64,000 bases of DNA from JARFPW01 sp035464655 (GCA_035464655.1 DATHRZ010000012.1:1-64000), one strand, 5' to 3'. Positions 45,716-56,372 are shown, numbered from the stretch's first letter. Made by a program: numbers and translations. Notes: a model not told the origin generated them from the letters alone.

Positions 45716-46387
45716 TCAACTCCGCGTGCTGAAGTCGACGCGCTGGAGGACCCAAACTCCGACCGGCCTGTCCCGGTTCATGGCCGGCGAGAACTCCATC
45801 TCGTCGACCACCTCCGCAGCGGCCGCATCCAGCTGGGGATAGCCGCTCGATTGCTGAACCTGTGTATTGGTGGGAAGGCCTTTCTCGTCCACGAACACGT
45901 ACAGCACGACGGTCCCCCCGATACCGGCCTCGCGCAGCATCGACGGATACCGCTGCTTGAGGACCCGCTCGATCTGGCGTCCGTTGGTCAGCCGCGGTTC
46001 CACGTCGCGCGGGATATACGACGGCACGTCGGACGGCCGCGCGCCGGCGGGCGGCGGCGGAAGGTTCTCGACCGGATTCGACTCGAAGTCGGTCCGCGCA
46101 ATCGTGATGTCCTCGTCGAGCGCCGCAGCGGCGACCCGCGGGGTGGCCGGCCGCGAAATCTGCTCGGGCGGCGGCGGGATCTCCACCTCAGGCGGCAGAT
46201 CGACGACCTTCGATTCCTCGCCGGTGAAGTCGATGTCGTCCGCGGTCATCTCGGGGAAGAAAGCGAACAGCGCGCCGTGCGCGAGCACCGCGGCGATCAC
46301 CCCGATCGCCATCCAGTCGCCGCTCTTCGACTTGAACCGCTCGTTCGCGGTTACCCAGAGGGCCGAATTCCTGTCGTCGTTGCTCAT
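45716..46387 (-). CDS. tonB: TonB-type energy transducer
   Basis: Carries proton-motive energy from ExbBD to outer-membrane transporters. It has 223 residues: a short cytoplasmic part, one membrane helix (about 26-45), a Pro/Glu linker (VEIPPPPEQISRP, then ENLPPPPAGARP) and a C-terminal TonB domain with YPSMLREAGIGGTVVLYVFV and SSGYPQLDAAAAEVV. The ATG at 46387 has a strong AAGGAGGT site. Last gene of exbB-exbD-exbD-tonB. Confidence 0.92.
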   Translation of the reverse strand: MSNDDRNSALWVTANERFKSKSGDWMAIGVIAAVLAHGALFAFFPEMTADDIDFTGEESKVVDLPPEVEIPPPPEQISRPATPRVAAAALDEDITIARTDFESNPVENLPPPPAGARPSDVPSYIPRDVEPRLTNGRQIERVLKQRYPSMLREAGIGGTVVLYVFVDEKGLPTNTQVQQSSGYPQLDAAAAEVVDEMEFSPAMNRDRPVGVWVLQRVDFSTRS

Positions 46388-46391
46388 GGGC

Positions 46392-46835
46392 CTACCTCCT
46401 TGCCCGCTGTACCCGCTGCTCGATCCGTGTCGCGAATGTGACCCGGACCGCGCCCGACTGCTTGAGCTGCTCCGTGATCGTGTTGATCTGCGAATACGGT
46501 ACGTCACGATCGCCGCGAATGGCCACGACCAGGTTTCGGTTCTCCGCGTAGAGCGGGCGAACGATGCCCGCGATACTCCCATCCGCGATGAGCTGGTCGT
46601 TGATGTGCACCTGCCCTTCACGGTCGACCCAGAGGTGGAGGATGTTCTTGCGCTTCTCGTCGATCTTCTCGGTCGCCTCGGCCTGCGCCCAGTCGATCGG
46701 GACCGGGCGTTCCTTGCGAAATACGGTCGAGACCATGAAGAAGATCAGCAGCAGAAAGGCGATGTCGGCCATCGACGAGGAGGGAATCTCCTCGCTGGCG
46801 CTCGACTTTCGTGAAAATCCGCCTCGTTTCGCCAT
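46392..46835 (-). CDS. exbD: ExbD/TolR biopolymer transport protein (second copy)
   Basis: Small bitopic partner of ExbB. It has 147 residues. The helix ADIAFLLLIFFMVSTVF (about 23-39) carries the conserved Asp used in proton passage, and the periplasmic domain follows. It begins 12 bases after the first ExbD gene stop and ends five bases before tonB. The paired exbD genes differ through most of their periplasmic part, so they are not a recent duplication. Confidence 0.93.
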   Translation of the reverse strand: MAKRGGFSRKSSASEEIPSSSMADIAFLLLIFFMVSTVFRKERPVPIDWAQAEATEKIDEKRKNILHLWVDREGQVHINDQLIADGSIAGIVRPLYAENRNLVVAIRGDRDVPYSQINTITEQLKQSGAVRVTFATRIEQRVQRARR

Positions 46836-46841
46836 GCCGCC

Positions 46842-47264
46842 CTACTCCAGCATCTGAAGGGAGATCCGTTCCGCGCCCGCGAGCTTCACTTCGTCGAGCA
46901 CTTCGATCATGTGCCGATAGGCAGCGGAGGGAGCCGTCTTGATCGCGGCGATCAGGTTCTCGTTCGCCGCGAGCTCCGCGCGCAACAGATCTTCGATCTG
47001 GTTCGCGCTGACGACCTGCTCCTGTTCGCTTTCGCCGCGTCGAACGACGACCGATCCGTCAGCCTGCACGAGGAAAAAGATCAGGTTCTTGGCCGACACG
47101 TCGACCTCTTCCTGGTCCGCTTCGGGCAGCACGATCGGCAGCCCCTTTTCCTCGTTGAACACGGTGGTCGTAAGGAAGAAGATCAGCAGGAGGAACGCGA
47201 TGTCGGCCATCGAGGCCGTGGGGATCTCGTCCGACACCCGTTCTTTTCGCTCTAGAATTGCCAT
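46842..47264 (-). CDS. exbD: ExbD/TolR biopolymer transport protein (first copy)
   Basis: It has 140 residues. The helix SMADIAFLLLIFFLTTTVF (about 18-36) has the conserved Asp. The periplasmic part (LVQADGSVVVRRGES and after) is acidic. It shares the stretch MADIAFLLLIFF with the next gene. Two ExbD subunits per ExbB may form a hetero-dimer, which fits the known ExbB5-D2 arrangement. It starts eleven bases after the exbB stop. Confidence 0.93.
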   Translation of the reverse strand: MAILERKERVSDEIPTASMADIAFLLLIFFLTTTVFNEEKGLPIVLPEADQEEVDVSAKNLIFFLVQADGSVVVRRGESEQEQVVSANQIEDLLRAELAANENLIAAIKTAPSAAYRHMIEVLDEVKLAGAERISLQMLE

Positions 47265-47274
47265 CAGTCGTTCC

Positions 47275-47946
47275 TCACCACCTTCTCGTGGTCGCGCCAG
47301 CGGCCCGCTGTTCGTCCTGCGCTTGCCAGATCATGTCGAGCACCGCCTGCGTGCCCTGCTCCATGTCGGCAATCAGGGCGTCTATCCTTGTTACAAAGTA
47401 GTTGTACGAAATGTTCACCGGAATGGCGATCGCCAGCCCGGACGCCGTCGTGATCAGGGCGATCTTGATGCCGGACGCGACGAGCGCGGGTTCGACCTGG
47501 CCGGCCGCCTCGATGGCGTCGAACGCGGCGATCATCCCGATCACCGTGCCGAGAAAGCCGAGCATGGGGGCCACGTTGGCAATCGTGGCGAGGACGGTGA
47601 GCCCGCGCTCGAGAAAGTCGAGCTCGAGGGTCCCCGTCGTCTTGATCGCCTTGGTGATGTCCTTGCCGCGCTCGTTCCCCTTCAGACGCCGCAATCCGGT
47701 CAACAGGATGGCGGCCACGGGACCGCGGGTTTCGTGTGCGCGCTCGATGGCCTTGTCGAGGTGACCGGCGGTCCCCAGGGCCTCGATCTCGTCGAGCAGA
47801 CCCCGCGACTCGCGATGCGCGACGTGCAGCGTCCACGCCTTCGCGATGATGACCCCGAAGGCCACGAGCGAACAGAGGATGAGGGGATACATCATGAATC
47901 CCCCGTCGACGAAGATCGTCAGCAGCTCGTAACTGGTGTCGTTCAC
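47275..47946 (-). CDS. exbB: ExbB/TolQ/MotA proton-channel protein
   Basis: Pentameric inner-membrane channel powering TonB. It has 223 residues and three helices: about 14-36, then a large cytoplasmic loop, then about 118-142 (ATIANVAPMLGFLGTVIGMI) and 155-178 (IALITTASGLAIAIPVNISY). The conserved Thr and Pro residues of these helices are present. The start is GTG at 47946 with GGAGA upstream. First gene of its operon, directly after the promoter at 48006-48034. Confidence 0.94.
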   Translation of the reverse strand: MNDTSYELLTIFVDGGFMMYPLILCSLVAFGVIIAKAWTLHVAHRESRGLLDEIEALGTAGHLDKAIERAHETRGPVAAILLTGLRRLKGNERGKDITKAIKTTGTLELDFLERGLTVLATIANVAPMLGFLGTVIGMIAAFDAIEAAGQVEPALVASGIKIALITTASGLAIAIPVNISYNYFVTRIDALIADMEQGTQAVLDMIWQAQDEQRAAGATTRRW

Positions 47947-48005
47947 TCGGTCATCTCCGTTGGCGCGAAAGTGCCGTCGTCCCCGTCTTCGTGAGGGGAA
48001 GCCGT

Positions 48006-48034
48006 AGTTTAGCCCGGCCCAGCGACCTCGTCAA
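48006..48034 (-). promoter_or_regulatory. Promoter of exbB-exbD-exbD-tonB
   Basis: Minus strand TTGACG (48029-48034), 17 bases, TAAACT (48006-48011). It predicts a leader of about 53 bases to the exbB GTG. It starts 17 bases after the cdaA stop, with no terminator visible between, so read-through from cdaA is possible. Confidence 0.65.
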
Positions 48035-48051
48035 ACATGCGCCGGGCCCCG

Positions 48052-48909
48052 TCAGGACGCAGTCTCCCGCTCCGCCGATCGGGCGGCGGCGCGCGCTTCC
48101 GGCGCCGGTTCGACACGCCCTGAGGCCCCCGCCGTCCGGCCGGGTTCCTCGGATTGCAGGCGCCGGCGCAGCTCCTCGGGCTTCAGGTCGCGGACCAGCA
48201 GCCCGCGGTGGGCGAGGGAGATCTGCCCGGTCTCTTCGGAGATCACTACGACAAGGGCGTCCGTCTCCTCCGACAGCCCGATCGCGGCGCGATGCCGGGT
48301 ACCCATGGTTCGATCGATGAGCGGCGACTGCGACAGCCGGAGGATGACGGCCGCCGCCGAAGCGACCCGATCCTGGCGAACGATCACCGCGCCGTCGTGC
48401 AGCGGCGAATACGGCGAGAAGATCGTGGCGAGCAGCTCGGGCGAGATCTCGGCATCGAGCGGCGTTCCGTTGTCGACGTGCGCCGTGAGGTCGACTTCGC
48501 GCTGGACGGCGATGATCCCACCGATCTTCGCCTTCGCCAGGCGGTCGGCGGCGTCGACGATCGCGTCGAACACCTGCTCGCGCTCCTGGGTGGCGAACAG
48601 CCGGAACCAGCGCGTGCGGCCGAGCCGCGCCAGCGCGGTGCGCAGCTCCTGCTGGAAGATCACGATCAGGGCGAAGGCGCCGTATGTGAACACCTGCGAC
48701 AGCAGGTAGGGAACCAGCCGGAGCTGCAGGGCCTGCGAGATCGCGTAGACGCTGACCAGGACGACGAAACCGATCAGGACCTGAAACGCGCGCGTCCCGG
48801 CATAGGCGACGAGCAGACGATAGACGAGATACGACACGACGACGATCTCGATGACGTCGGTCCAGTCGAGCCTCAGAAAGCCGAGATACTCGAGAATCCC
48901 CTGCAGCAT
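48052..48909 (-). CDS. cdaA: Diadenylate cyclase CdaA
   Basis: Makes cyclic di-AMP from two ATP at the membrane. It has 285 residues. Three N-terminal helices cover about 15-85. The DAC domain has D172-G-A174 in PLHDGAVIV and R205-H-R207 in GTRHRAAIG, both needed for catalysis, so it should be active. A disordered Arg/Glu/Ala tail ends it. The regulator gene cdaR and glmM, its usual neighbours in Firmicutes, are not here; folP precedes it instead by ten bases. Confidence 0.94.
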   Translation of the reverse strand: MLQGILEYLGFLRLDWTDVIEIVVVSYLVYRLLVAYAGTRAFQVLIGFVVLVSVYAISQALQLRLVPYLLSQVFTYGAFALIVIFQQELRTALARLGRTRWFRLFATQEREQVFDAIVDAADRLAKAKIGGIIAVQREVDLTAHVDNGTPLDAEISPELLATIFSPYSPLHDGAVIVRQDRVASAAAVILRLSQSPLIDRTMGTRHRAAIGLSEETDALVVVISEETGQISLAHRGLLVRDLKPEELRRRLQSEEPGRTAGASGRVEPAPEARAAARSAERETAS

Positions 48910-48919
48910 CGTCTCCTCG

Positions 48920-49783
48920 TCAGCCGTTCGGGCCGGCGCGCCGGATGGCGTCGGCCAGGTCGAGCGCGCGCCGCGCCGGTCCCACGTCGTGTACCCGGAA
49001 GATCCGCGCGCCCCGTTCGAAGGCCGCGAGGCAGGCGGCCAGCGTGCCCTCGAGGCGGCGCTCGACCGGCACGCCGAGCACCTTTCCGATGAACGACTTG
49101 CGCGACGGGCCGACGAGCACCGGATAGCCGAGCCTGGTGAGCTCGGCCGTACGGGCCAGCAACTCGAGATTGCCGTTCGTCGACTTGCCGAATCCGATTC
49201 CCGGGTCGATCACGATCTGCTCACGCGCGCAGCCGGCTTCCCTCGCCCTCCGCGCACGCTCCTCCAGCCACCGCGTGACCTCGCCGATGAGATCATCGTA
49301 GCCGGTATCCTCCTGCATGGTGCGGGGCGAGCCACGCATGTGCATGAGTACGAGTCCGGCGCCCGTCCGCGCACACAGGTCGCCGATCGCGGGGGCGTTC
49401 TCGAGCCCTGACACATCGTTGACGATCGCGGCGCCGGCGCCCAGCGCCCGTGCGGCGACCTCGGCCTTCATCGTATCAATGGAGACGGTGACGCCGCGCT
49501 GCGCCAGAGGCTCGACGACCCCGGAGAGGCGAGCCCACTCCTCGGCGGGCTCCACGGGAGCGGCGCCGGGGCGGGTGGACTCGGCGCCGACGTCGATCAC
49601 GTCTGCCCCCTCGTCGACCATTCGCAGGGCATGCTCGATGGCCAGGGCCGGCTCGACGTAGCGATCGCCGTCGGAGAACGAATCGGGCGTGACGTTGAGC
49701 ACGCCCATCACGACGGGCCGGTCGAGCGGAACCGCGCCCCCACGAACCTGCCAGGCGACGGCGGGGGCGACGGTGGGGGTCAA
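48920..49783 (-). CDS. folP: Dihydropteroate synthase
   Basis: Joins p-aminobenzoate to 6-hydroxymethyl-dihydropterin diphosphate in folate synthesis; the sulfonamide target. MGVLNVTPDSFSDG, DVGAESTRPGA, VNDVSG, DPGIGFGKS and GPSRKSFIG are the TIM-barrel loops. No ATG or GTG suits the start. TTG at 49783, just after the ftsH stop (49797), gives 287 residues with a normal lead of about 27 before MGVLN; this is inferred. The order tilS-hpt-ftsH-folP is common, but the usual folB and folK do not follow. Confidence 0.9.
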   Translation of the reverse strand: MTPTVAPAVAWQVRGGAVPLDRPVVMGVLNVTPDSFSDGDRYVEPALAIEHALRMVDEGADVIDVGAESTRPGAAPVEPAEEWARLSGVVEPLAQRGVTVSIDTMKAEVAARALGAGAAIVNDVSGLENAPAIGDLCARTGAGLVLMHMRGSPRTMQEDTGYDDLIGEVTRWLEERARRAREAGCAREQIVIDPGIGFGKSTNGNLELLARTAELTRLGYPVLVGPSRKSFIGKVLGVPVERRLEGTLAACLAAFERGARIFRVHDVGPARRALDLADAIRRAGPNG

Positions 49784-49796
49784 GGCGGTCGCCCGG

Positions 49797-51794
<1,998 letters not shown>

Positions 51795-51813
51795 GCACTC
51801 GCCATATGTGTAG

Positions 51814-52404
51814 TCAGAGTCCCGCCACGAACGGCAGGTGGCGGAAATCCTCCGCGTGATCGAGGCCGTAGCCGACCAGAAACTCCGGGGGCGCGTCGAA
51901 ACCGGTCCAGCGCGGCTCGAGCTGCAGGTCGGTCGCCAGGTGCTTGTGCAACAATGCGCACAACTCCAGCGACTTCGGTTCGCGCTTGTCCAGGGCTTCG
52001 GCCAAACGGTTCACCGTATTGCCGCTGTCGACGATATCCTCGACGAGCAACACGTGCCGGTCGGCGATCGGCGCCATCGGATCGTACAGGAGTCTAACAT
52101 TTCCGGACGAAGTTGTTCCCGATCCGTAGCTCGAGGCGACGATGAAATCGACGTGGAGCGGCCGGTTGATCGCCCGGACCAGGTCCGCCAGAAAGATGAA
52201 CGATCCCTTCAGAAGGCCGAGAACGAGCAGGTCTTCACCGGGCGGGTAGTACCGGGTGATCTCGGTCGCTATCTCCCGCACCCGTTGCTGGATCTGATCC
52301 GCGGAGTAGATGATGCGGGCCTGGTCCCGGTCGCCAGCGTCCGTGAGCCAGTGCCCCTCGGGAAGGGGTCCCGTTTCGATCTGCTCGTGCGCCGCGTCAG
52401 CCAT
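51814..52404 (-). CDS. hpt: Hypoxanthine phosphoribosyltransferase
   Basis: Purine salvage: hypoxanthine or guanine plus PRPP gives IMP or GMP. It has 196 residues. The PRPP loop is HVLLVEDIVDSGNT, preceded by LVLGLLKGSFIF and followed by CALLHKH. The N-terminus has a 20-residue lead. The ATG at 52404 lies inside the end of tilS (8-base overlap). The tilS-hpt-ftsH order is conserved widely in bacteria. Confidence 0.95.
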   Translation of the reverse strand: MADAAHEQIETGPLPEGHWLTDAGDRDQARIIYSADQIQQRVREIATEITRYYPPGEDLLVLGLLKGSFIFLADLVRAINRPLHVDFIVASSYGSGTTSSGNVRLLYDPMAPIADRHVLLVEDIVDSGNTVNRLAEALDKREPKSLELCALLHKHLATDLQLEPRWTGFDAPPEFLVGYGLDHAEDFRHLPFVAGL

Positions 52405-53782
52405 CCTCGACCTCGAACCCGAAGTTCACGTTGGCCGCCGCATCCCGGTCGATCCGGTGCGACAGCTCGCGTCGTAGTACACAGAGGATCCGCCCGTGCC
52501 GGTCGACGAGTACCGGCGCCGAACGGCGTTCGCTTCTCGGGATCCGCGCCTCGCTCATCAGACGGCTCAGCTTTCGCCCGCCGCCGGGCAGTCGAATCCT
52601 GTCTCCGGCGGACCACGGTCGGATCACGAGGGGAAAATGGTCCGCCTGTACGCGCAGAGCAACGCGCGTGCCGCCACTCCCGGCCGGTTGGGCGGGTCCC
52701 CAGCGTACCCGCCGTCGGTGGCCGGACGCGCCGAAGCCCCCCGAGCCCACCCCGGCGTCGTCGATGATCAGTGGCTCGAAGTCCCCGGCCTCCGTCCCGG
52801 TACGCCGCACCCTCCACGCATCGAACGTCCTCTCGAGGCGGAGCCCTCCACCCAGGTCGAAGCCGTGCCCGCTGACGAGTTCGGGAAGCTCGCGGGCCGC
52901 ACGTCGAACGGCCGCTCCGCGCAACCGAACACCCGCCCTTCTGCCGGCGAGGCGGAGCGCTTCGGCCCGCAGCTCGACGGGCCAGTCGGGCGCCGACCCT
53001 TCGGCCATGGCATCGAGCGCGCGCGCCGCCACGCGCTCCGTGTTCCGGCATACTTCGGCCGCCGCCCCGGCGATCGCGAGCAGGGACTCCCCCACATCGA
53101 CGCCGACCGCACGCTCGAGAGCCGGCAGCAGATCGTGCCGCAGCCGGCTGCGGGCGTAGCGCCGGTCCCGATTCGACGGATCGTCGAACGGCTCGGCGCC
53201 CTGCTCGTCCACCCAGCGGGCGAGTTCGTCGCGTCCGAACCCGAGCAGCGGACGAACGAGCCGGCCGCGGCGCGCCGGGATCCCGGCCAGCCCCCGATTT
53301 CCGGTTCCCCGCAAGATGCGGAACAGCACGGTTTCGACCTGGTCGTCGCGCTGATGGGCGGTGGCGATCCGATCGGCGGCCACCGCATCCGCCTCGCGGC
53401 GGAGCCAGTCGTATCGTGCCCGCCGCAGCTCCGCGTGGGCCCGGTCGAGTTGCCGTTCGGGCGCGCCCGCGACCAGCGGAACGCCGAGTGGAGCGAGCCG
53501 GCTCCGCAGCCGGGCAATCCGTTCGGCCCCTCCCGGGCGGATCCCGTGATCGAAGTGGGCCGCCGTCAGGCTCCAGTCGAACGCCGGGGCCAGACCGTTC
53601 AGCAGCAGCAGCAGAGCCGTCGAATCAGGCCCACCCGACAGGGCCACGAGAATCCGGCTTCCGGGGGGAAGCAGGTCGCGGCGCTCACGGAGGTGAGATT
53701 CGAGGCGATCCGGCAGATCCGCCGTCGCCCCGCCCGGTCTCGCCGGGGTGGCCGGCGTGCGCACGTGCTCCGGCACCGGCAT
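52397..53782 (-). CDS. tilS: tRNA(Ile)-lysidine synthase TilS
   Basis: Converts C34 of the CAU tRNA-Ile to lysidine so it reads AUA. It has 461 residues. The PP-loop is S49-G-G-P-D-S54; HFDHGIR and ATAHQRDDQVETVLFR are the next family motifs. The C-terminal TilS domain has VIRPWSAGDRIRLPGG. ATG at 53782 comes eight bases after the previous stop. Confidence 0.94.
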   Translation of the reverse strand: MPVPEHVRTPATPARPGGATADLPDRLESHLRERRDLLPPGSRILVALSGGPDSTALLLLLNGLAPAFDWSLTAAHFDHGIRPGGAERIARLRSRLAPLGVPLVAGAPERQLDRAHAELRRARYDWLRREADAVAADRIATAHQRDDQVETVLFRILRGTGNRGLAGIPARRGRLVRPLLGFGRDELARWVDEQGAEPFDDPSNRDRRYARSRLRHDLLPALERAVGVDVGESLLAIAGAAAEVCRNTERVAARALDAMAEGSAPDWPVELRAEALRLAGRRAGVRLRGAAVRRAARELPELVSGHGFDLGGGLRLERTFDAWRVRRTGTEAGDFEPLIIDDAGVGSGGFGASGHRRRVRWGPAQPAGSGGTRVALRVQADHFPLVIRPWSAGDRIRLPGGGRKLSRLMSEARIPRSERRSAPVLVDRHGRILCVLRRELSHRIDRDAAANVNFGFEVEDG

Positions 53783-53789
53783 TCGAGAC

Positions 53790-54101
53790 TCAGGCGTCGG
53801 CGATCGTCTCGCCGCGCGACTTCGGTTCGGGAAGGCCGTCTCTCCAGGTGCTGGCGTTGCGGTAGAAATCGAACACGGGAGGAACTCCGACACCGTACGC
53901 CGCATTCGACGAGCGTGTAGCGCCGGCACGGGTCGGCGTCGGGGCACTCTCGTCGTCCGTCCGACCACCGAGCCGTCGCTTCTCGTCGAACGTGAGGGCA
54001 CGGCTGCGCCCCGCCACGTAGGTGCCCAGCGCCCGGCGCCAGTCGGATCGGGCAGGCAACGGACGGCGCCCGTAGGGTTCCCGAGGATCAGGGTCGGTCA
54101 T
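53790..54101 (-). CDS. Small unrecognised protein between frr and tilS
   Basis: A 103-residue, Arg- and Asp-rich protein without membrane segments. It has a short aromatic patch PPVFDFYRNASTW (about 73-85) that looks the most conserved-like. The ATG at 54101 overlaps the frr stop as ATGA and the stop is eight bases from the tilS ATG, so it fits an operon exactly and is probably real. I do not recognise any family; it may be partly disordered. Confidence 0.5.
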   Translation of the reverse strand: MTDPDPREPYGRRPLPARSDWRRALGTYVAGRSRALTFDEKRRLGGRTDDESAPTPTRAGATRSSNAAYGVGVPPVFDFYRNASTWRDGLPEPKSRGETIADA

Positions 54102-54655
54102 ACCTCCATGACCTCGGCCTCGCGGCGGGCAAGCATGTCGTCGATGCGCTCGATGAAGTCGTCGGTTTGCTTCTGCAGCTCGTCCAGGTGACGGTGCATC
54201 TCGTCCTCCGAGATCTCGCCCTGCTTCTTCTGACTCTCGATCTCCGTCTTCGCCTTCTGTCGCGCGTGCCGCACCGCGATGCGACCGTCTTCGGCCATTC
54301 GGTGCAGGAGCTTCACCATTTCCTTCCGGCGCTCTTCGTTGAGCGGCGGGATCGATACGCGGATCAGGTTGCCGTCGACGCTCGGGTTCAGCCCGAGATC
54401 GGCACTCTGGATCCCCTTGGCGATCGCGTTCACGAGCGTCGTGTCCCAGGGCTGCACCACGAGCATGGCCGGCTCGGGCGCGGTGACCGTAGCCGTCTGC
54501 TTGAGCGGCATCAGCGAACCATAGGCCGACACCTGGACGGATTCGATGAGGGCCGGGCTCGCCTTGCCGGTCCGAACTCCGGAAAACTCCCGGGCCACGG
54601 CGTCCAGGCTCTTGCCCATCTGTGTCGATGCCTCTTTGACGATCTCGCTGGTCAT
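54098..54655 (-). CDS. frr: Ribosome recycling factor
   Basis: Splits post-termination ribosomes with EF-G. It has 185 residues, standard. SLDAVAREFSGVRTGKASPAL is the start of the long helix; VQPWDTTLVNAIAKGIQSADLGLNP is the hinge region and ERRKEMVKLLHRMAEDGRIAVRHAR the second helix. It lies nine bases downstream of pyrH, the usual order rpsB-tsf-pyrH-frr. Confidence 0.97.
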   Translation of the reverse strand: MTSEIVKEASTQMGKSLDAVAREFSGVRTGKASPALIESVQVSAYGSLMPLKQTATVTAPEPAMLVVQPWDTTLVNAIAKGIQSADLGLNPSVDGNLIRVSIPPLNEERRKEMVKLLHRMAEDGRIAVRHARQKAKTEIESQKKQGEISEDEMHRHLDELQKQTDDFIERIDDMLARREAEVMEV

Positions 54656-54664
54656 GTCTTCCTC

Positions 54665-55378
54665 TCAGGTTACGAGCGTGCCGATACGCTCACCGCGCAA
54701 CGCGGCGAGGATCGCGCCCGGCTCCCGGATGTTCAACACCATCACGGGCAGGTCGTTCTCGCGACACAACGAAATCGCCGCTGCGTCCATCACCTTCAGG
54801 TCGCGATTCAGAACGTCCCTGTATGTCAGATCGGTCAGCAGTTCGGCCTCCGGGTCGAGCTCGGGGTCGGCGGTGTACACGCCGTCGACCCGTGTCGCCT
54901 TGAGGATGACGTCGGCGTCCATCTCGATGGCTCGCAGCACGGCGGCCGTGTCGGTGGAAAAGTACGGATTCCCGGTGCCACCCGCGAAGAGGACGACCCG
55001 GCCCTTCTCGATATGGCGCAGGGCGCGACGCCGAATGTACGGCTCGGCGAGCTGTTCCATGCGAATCGCCGTCATCACGCGCGTCTCGACGCCCGCCCGC
55101 TCCAGGGCGTCCTGCAGGGCCAGCGCGTTGATCACCGTGGCCAGCATCCCCATGTAGTCCGCCGACACCCTGTCCATGCCCTGCTGGCTGGCGACAGTGC
55201 CGCGGACGATATTCCCGCCGCCGACGACCAGTCCGAGGTCGACACCGGCTTCGTGCACGTCTCTGATTTCCCGGGTCAGCTTGTCCACCACGCTCGGCTC
55301 GATGCCGAAGCCCCGCTCTCCGGCGAGCGACTCGCCGGAGAGCTTCACGAGGGCCCGGGGATACTTCAGGTCGGCCAT
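54665..55378 (-). CDS. pyrH: UMP kinase PyrH
   Basis: Phosphorylates UMP to UDP, an amino-acid-kinase-fold hexamer. It has 237 residues. ALVKLSGESLAGERGFG, VVGGGNIVRG, DYMGMLATVINALALQD and LFAGGTGNPYFSTDTAAVLRA are the family blocks. It starts 38 bases after tsf. Its GTP activation and UTP inhibition are general family traits. Confidence 0.97.
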   Translation of the reverse strand: MADLKYPRALVKLSGESLAGERGFGIEPSVVDKLTREIRDVHEAGVDLGLVVGGGNIVRGTVASQQGMDRVSADYMGMLATVINALALQDALERAGVETRVMTAIRMEQLAEPYIRRRALRHIEKGRVVLFAGGTGNPYFSTDTAAVLRAIEMDADVILKATRVDGVYTADPELDPEAELLTDLTYRDVLNRDLKVMDAAAISLCRENDLPVMVLNIREPGAILAALRGERIGTLVT

Positions 55379-55416
55379 GCCGTCCCGCCTTCCCGTGTCG
55401 GGTCGCGGAGGAAGGT

Positions 55417-56265
55417 TCAGTCCCCGATCTGGAACCGGACGAACCGCCGCACGGTCAATCCCTCGGCCACGCCGTTCAGAAGGGCCTGGATCGTGACGTC
55501 CTGGTCCTTCACGAACGGCTGCAGCAGAAGTGCGTTCTGTTCGTAGAACTTGCGCATCCGGCCCTCGACGATCTTCTCGACGATCGACTCGGGCTTTCCC
55601 TCCTCCTTGGCCTGCTCGGCCAGCAACTTGCGCTCGCGGTCGCGCTCCTCCGTCGGGATGTCGTCGGGCGACACGCCGATCGGGTCAGTGGCCGCCACGT
55701 GCATCGCAACCTCCCGGGCGGCCTCGTCGTGGCCGGACCCTCCGGACAGCTCGACGAGCACGCCGATCTTGCCGCCGAAGTGGACGTAGGAGGCGACGCT
55801 CGAATCATCCTGCGGCTCGAGCCGAGCCGCCTGTTCGACCGTGACGTTCTCGCCGATGCGGGCCCGCAAATCGACGATCTCGTCGGCGAACGCGGCGAAT
55901 GCGTCCCGCTCCAGCAGTGCGTCTCCCCCGACCGTCTCGCCGTCGGGCAGGTCGCCTTCCGTCAGGACGTGGCGGGCCAGTCGCTCCGCGAAGTCGCGGA
56001 ACTCGTCGTTGCGCGCCACGAAATCCGTCTCGCTCGCAACCGCGACCATCGCGTATCGCTCGCCCTGCTCTTCGACATGGACGAGGCCCTCCGACGTGGC
56101 TCGTTCGGAGCGCTTGGCCGCCTTCGCGGCGCCCCACTTCCGCAGCAGGTCGATCGCCTGCTCCTCGTCGCCCCCCGCTTCCTGGAGGGCCTTCTTGCAG
56201 TCCATCATTCCCGCGCCCGTCCGGTCACGCAAGGACTTCACGGCCTTCGCCGAAATCGTAGCCAT
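55417..56265 (-). CDS. tsf: Elongation factor Ts
   Basis: Exchanges GDP on EF-Tu. It has 282 residues. The N-terminal UBA-like domain contains VKSLRDRTGAGMMDCKKAL, and TDFVARNDEF is the core TDFV motif that displaces magnesium. The end LNGVAEGLTVRRFVRFQIG is the family C-terminus. It follows rpsB after 107 bases that hold a strong terminator, so its level can be set apart from S2. Confidence 0.97.
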   Translation of the reverse strand: MATISAKAVKSLRDRTGAGMMDCKKALQEAGGDEEQAIDLLRKWGAAKAAKRSERATSEGLVHVEEQGERYAMVAVASETDFVARNDEFRDFAERLARHVLTEGDLPDGETVGGDALLERDAFAAFADEIVDLRARIGENVTVEQAARLEPQDDSSVASYVHFGGKIGVLVELSGGSGHDEAAREVAMHVAATDPIGVSPDDIPTEERDRERKLLAEQAKEEGKPESIVEKIVEGRMRKFYEQNALLLQPFVKDQDVTIQALLNGVAEGLTVRRFVRFQIGD

Positions 56266-56327
56266 ATCACATCTCTCTTTTCGTCAATCGGGAGGCGGCT
56301 CCGCCTCCGTCCGTATCGCTGCTCATC

Positions 56328-56357
56328 AAAAAAAAGGGCCACCCCGCGGGGTGGCCC
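56328..56357 (-). terminator. Intergenic terminator between rpsB and tsf
   Basis: Minus strand ten-base perfect stem (GGGCCACCCC with GGGGTGGCCC, positions 56336-56345 and 56348-56357), then eight T residues (56335-56328). It lies between the rpsB stop and the tsf start, where only partial termination makes sense. A second small hairpin (GGAGGCGG with CCGCCTCC, 56291-56308) follows before tsf. Confidence 0.85.
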
Positions 56358-56372
56358 ACCATCCGATCGGGC

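Noticed and set aside
46392..47264. The two exbD genes as a recent tandem duplication
   Set aside because: They share only the membrane-helix motif; the periplasmic parts differ throughout, which fits an old paralogous pair.
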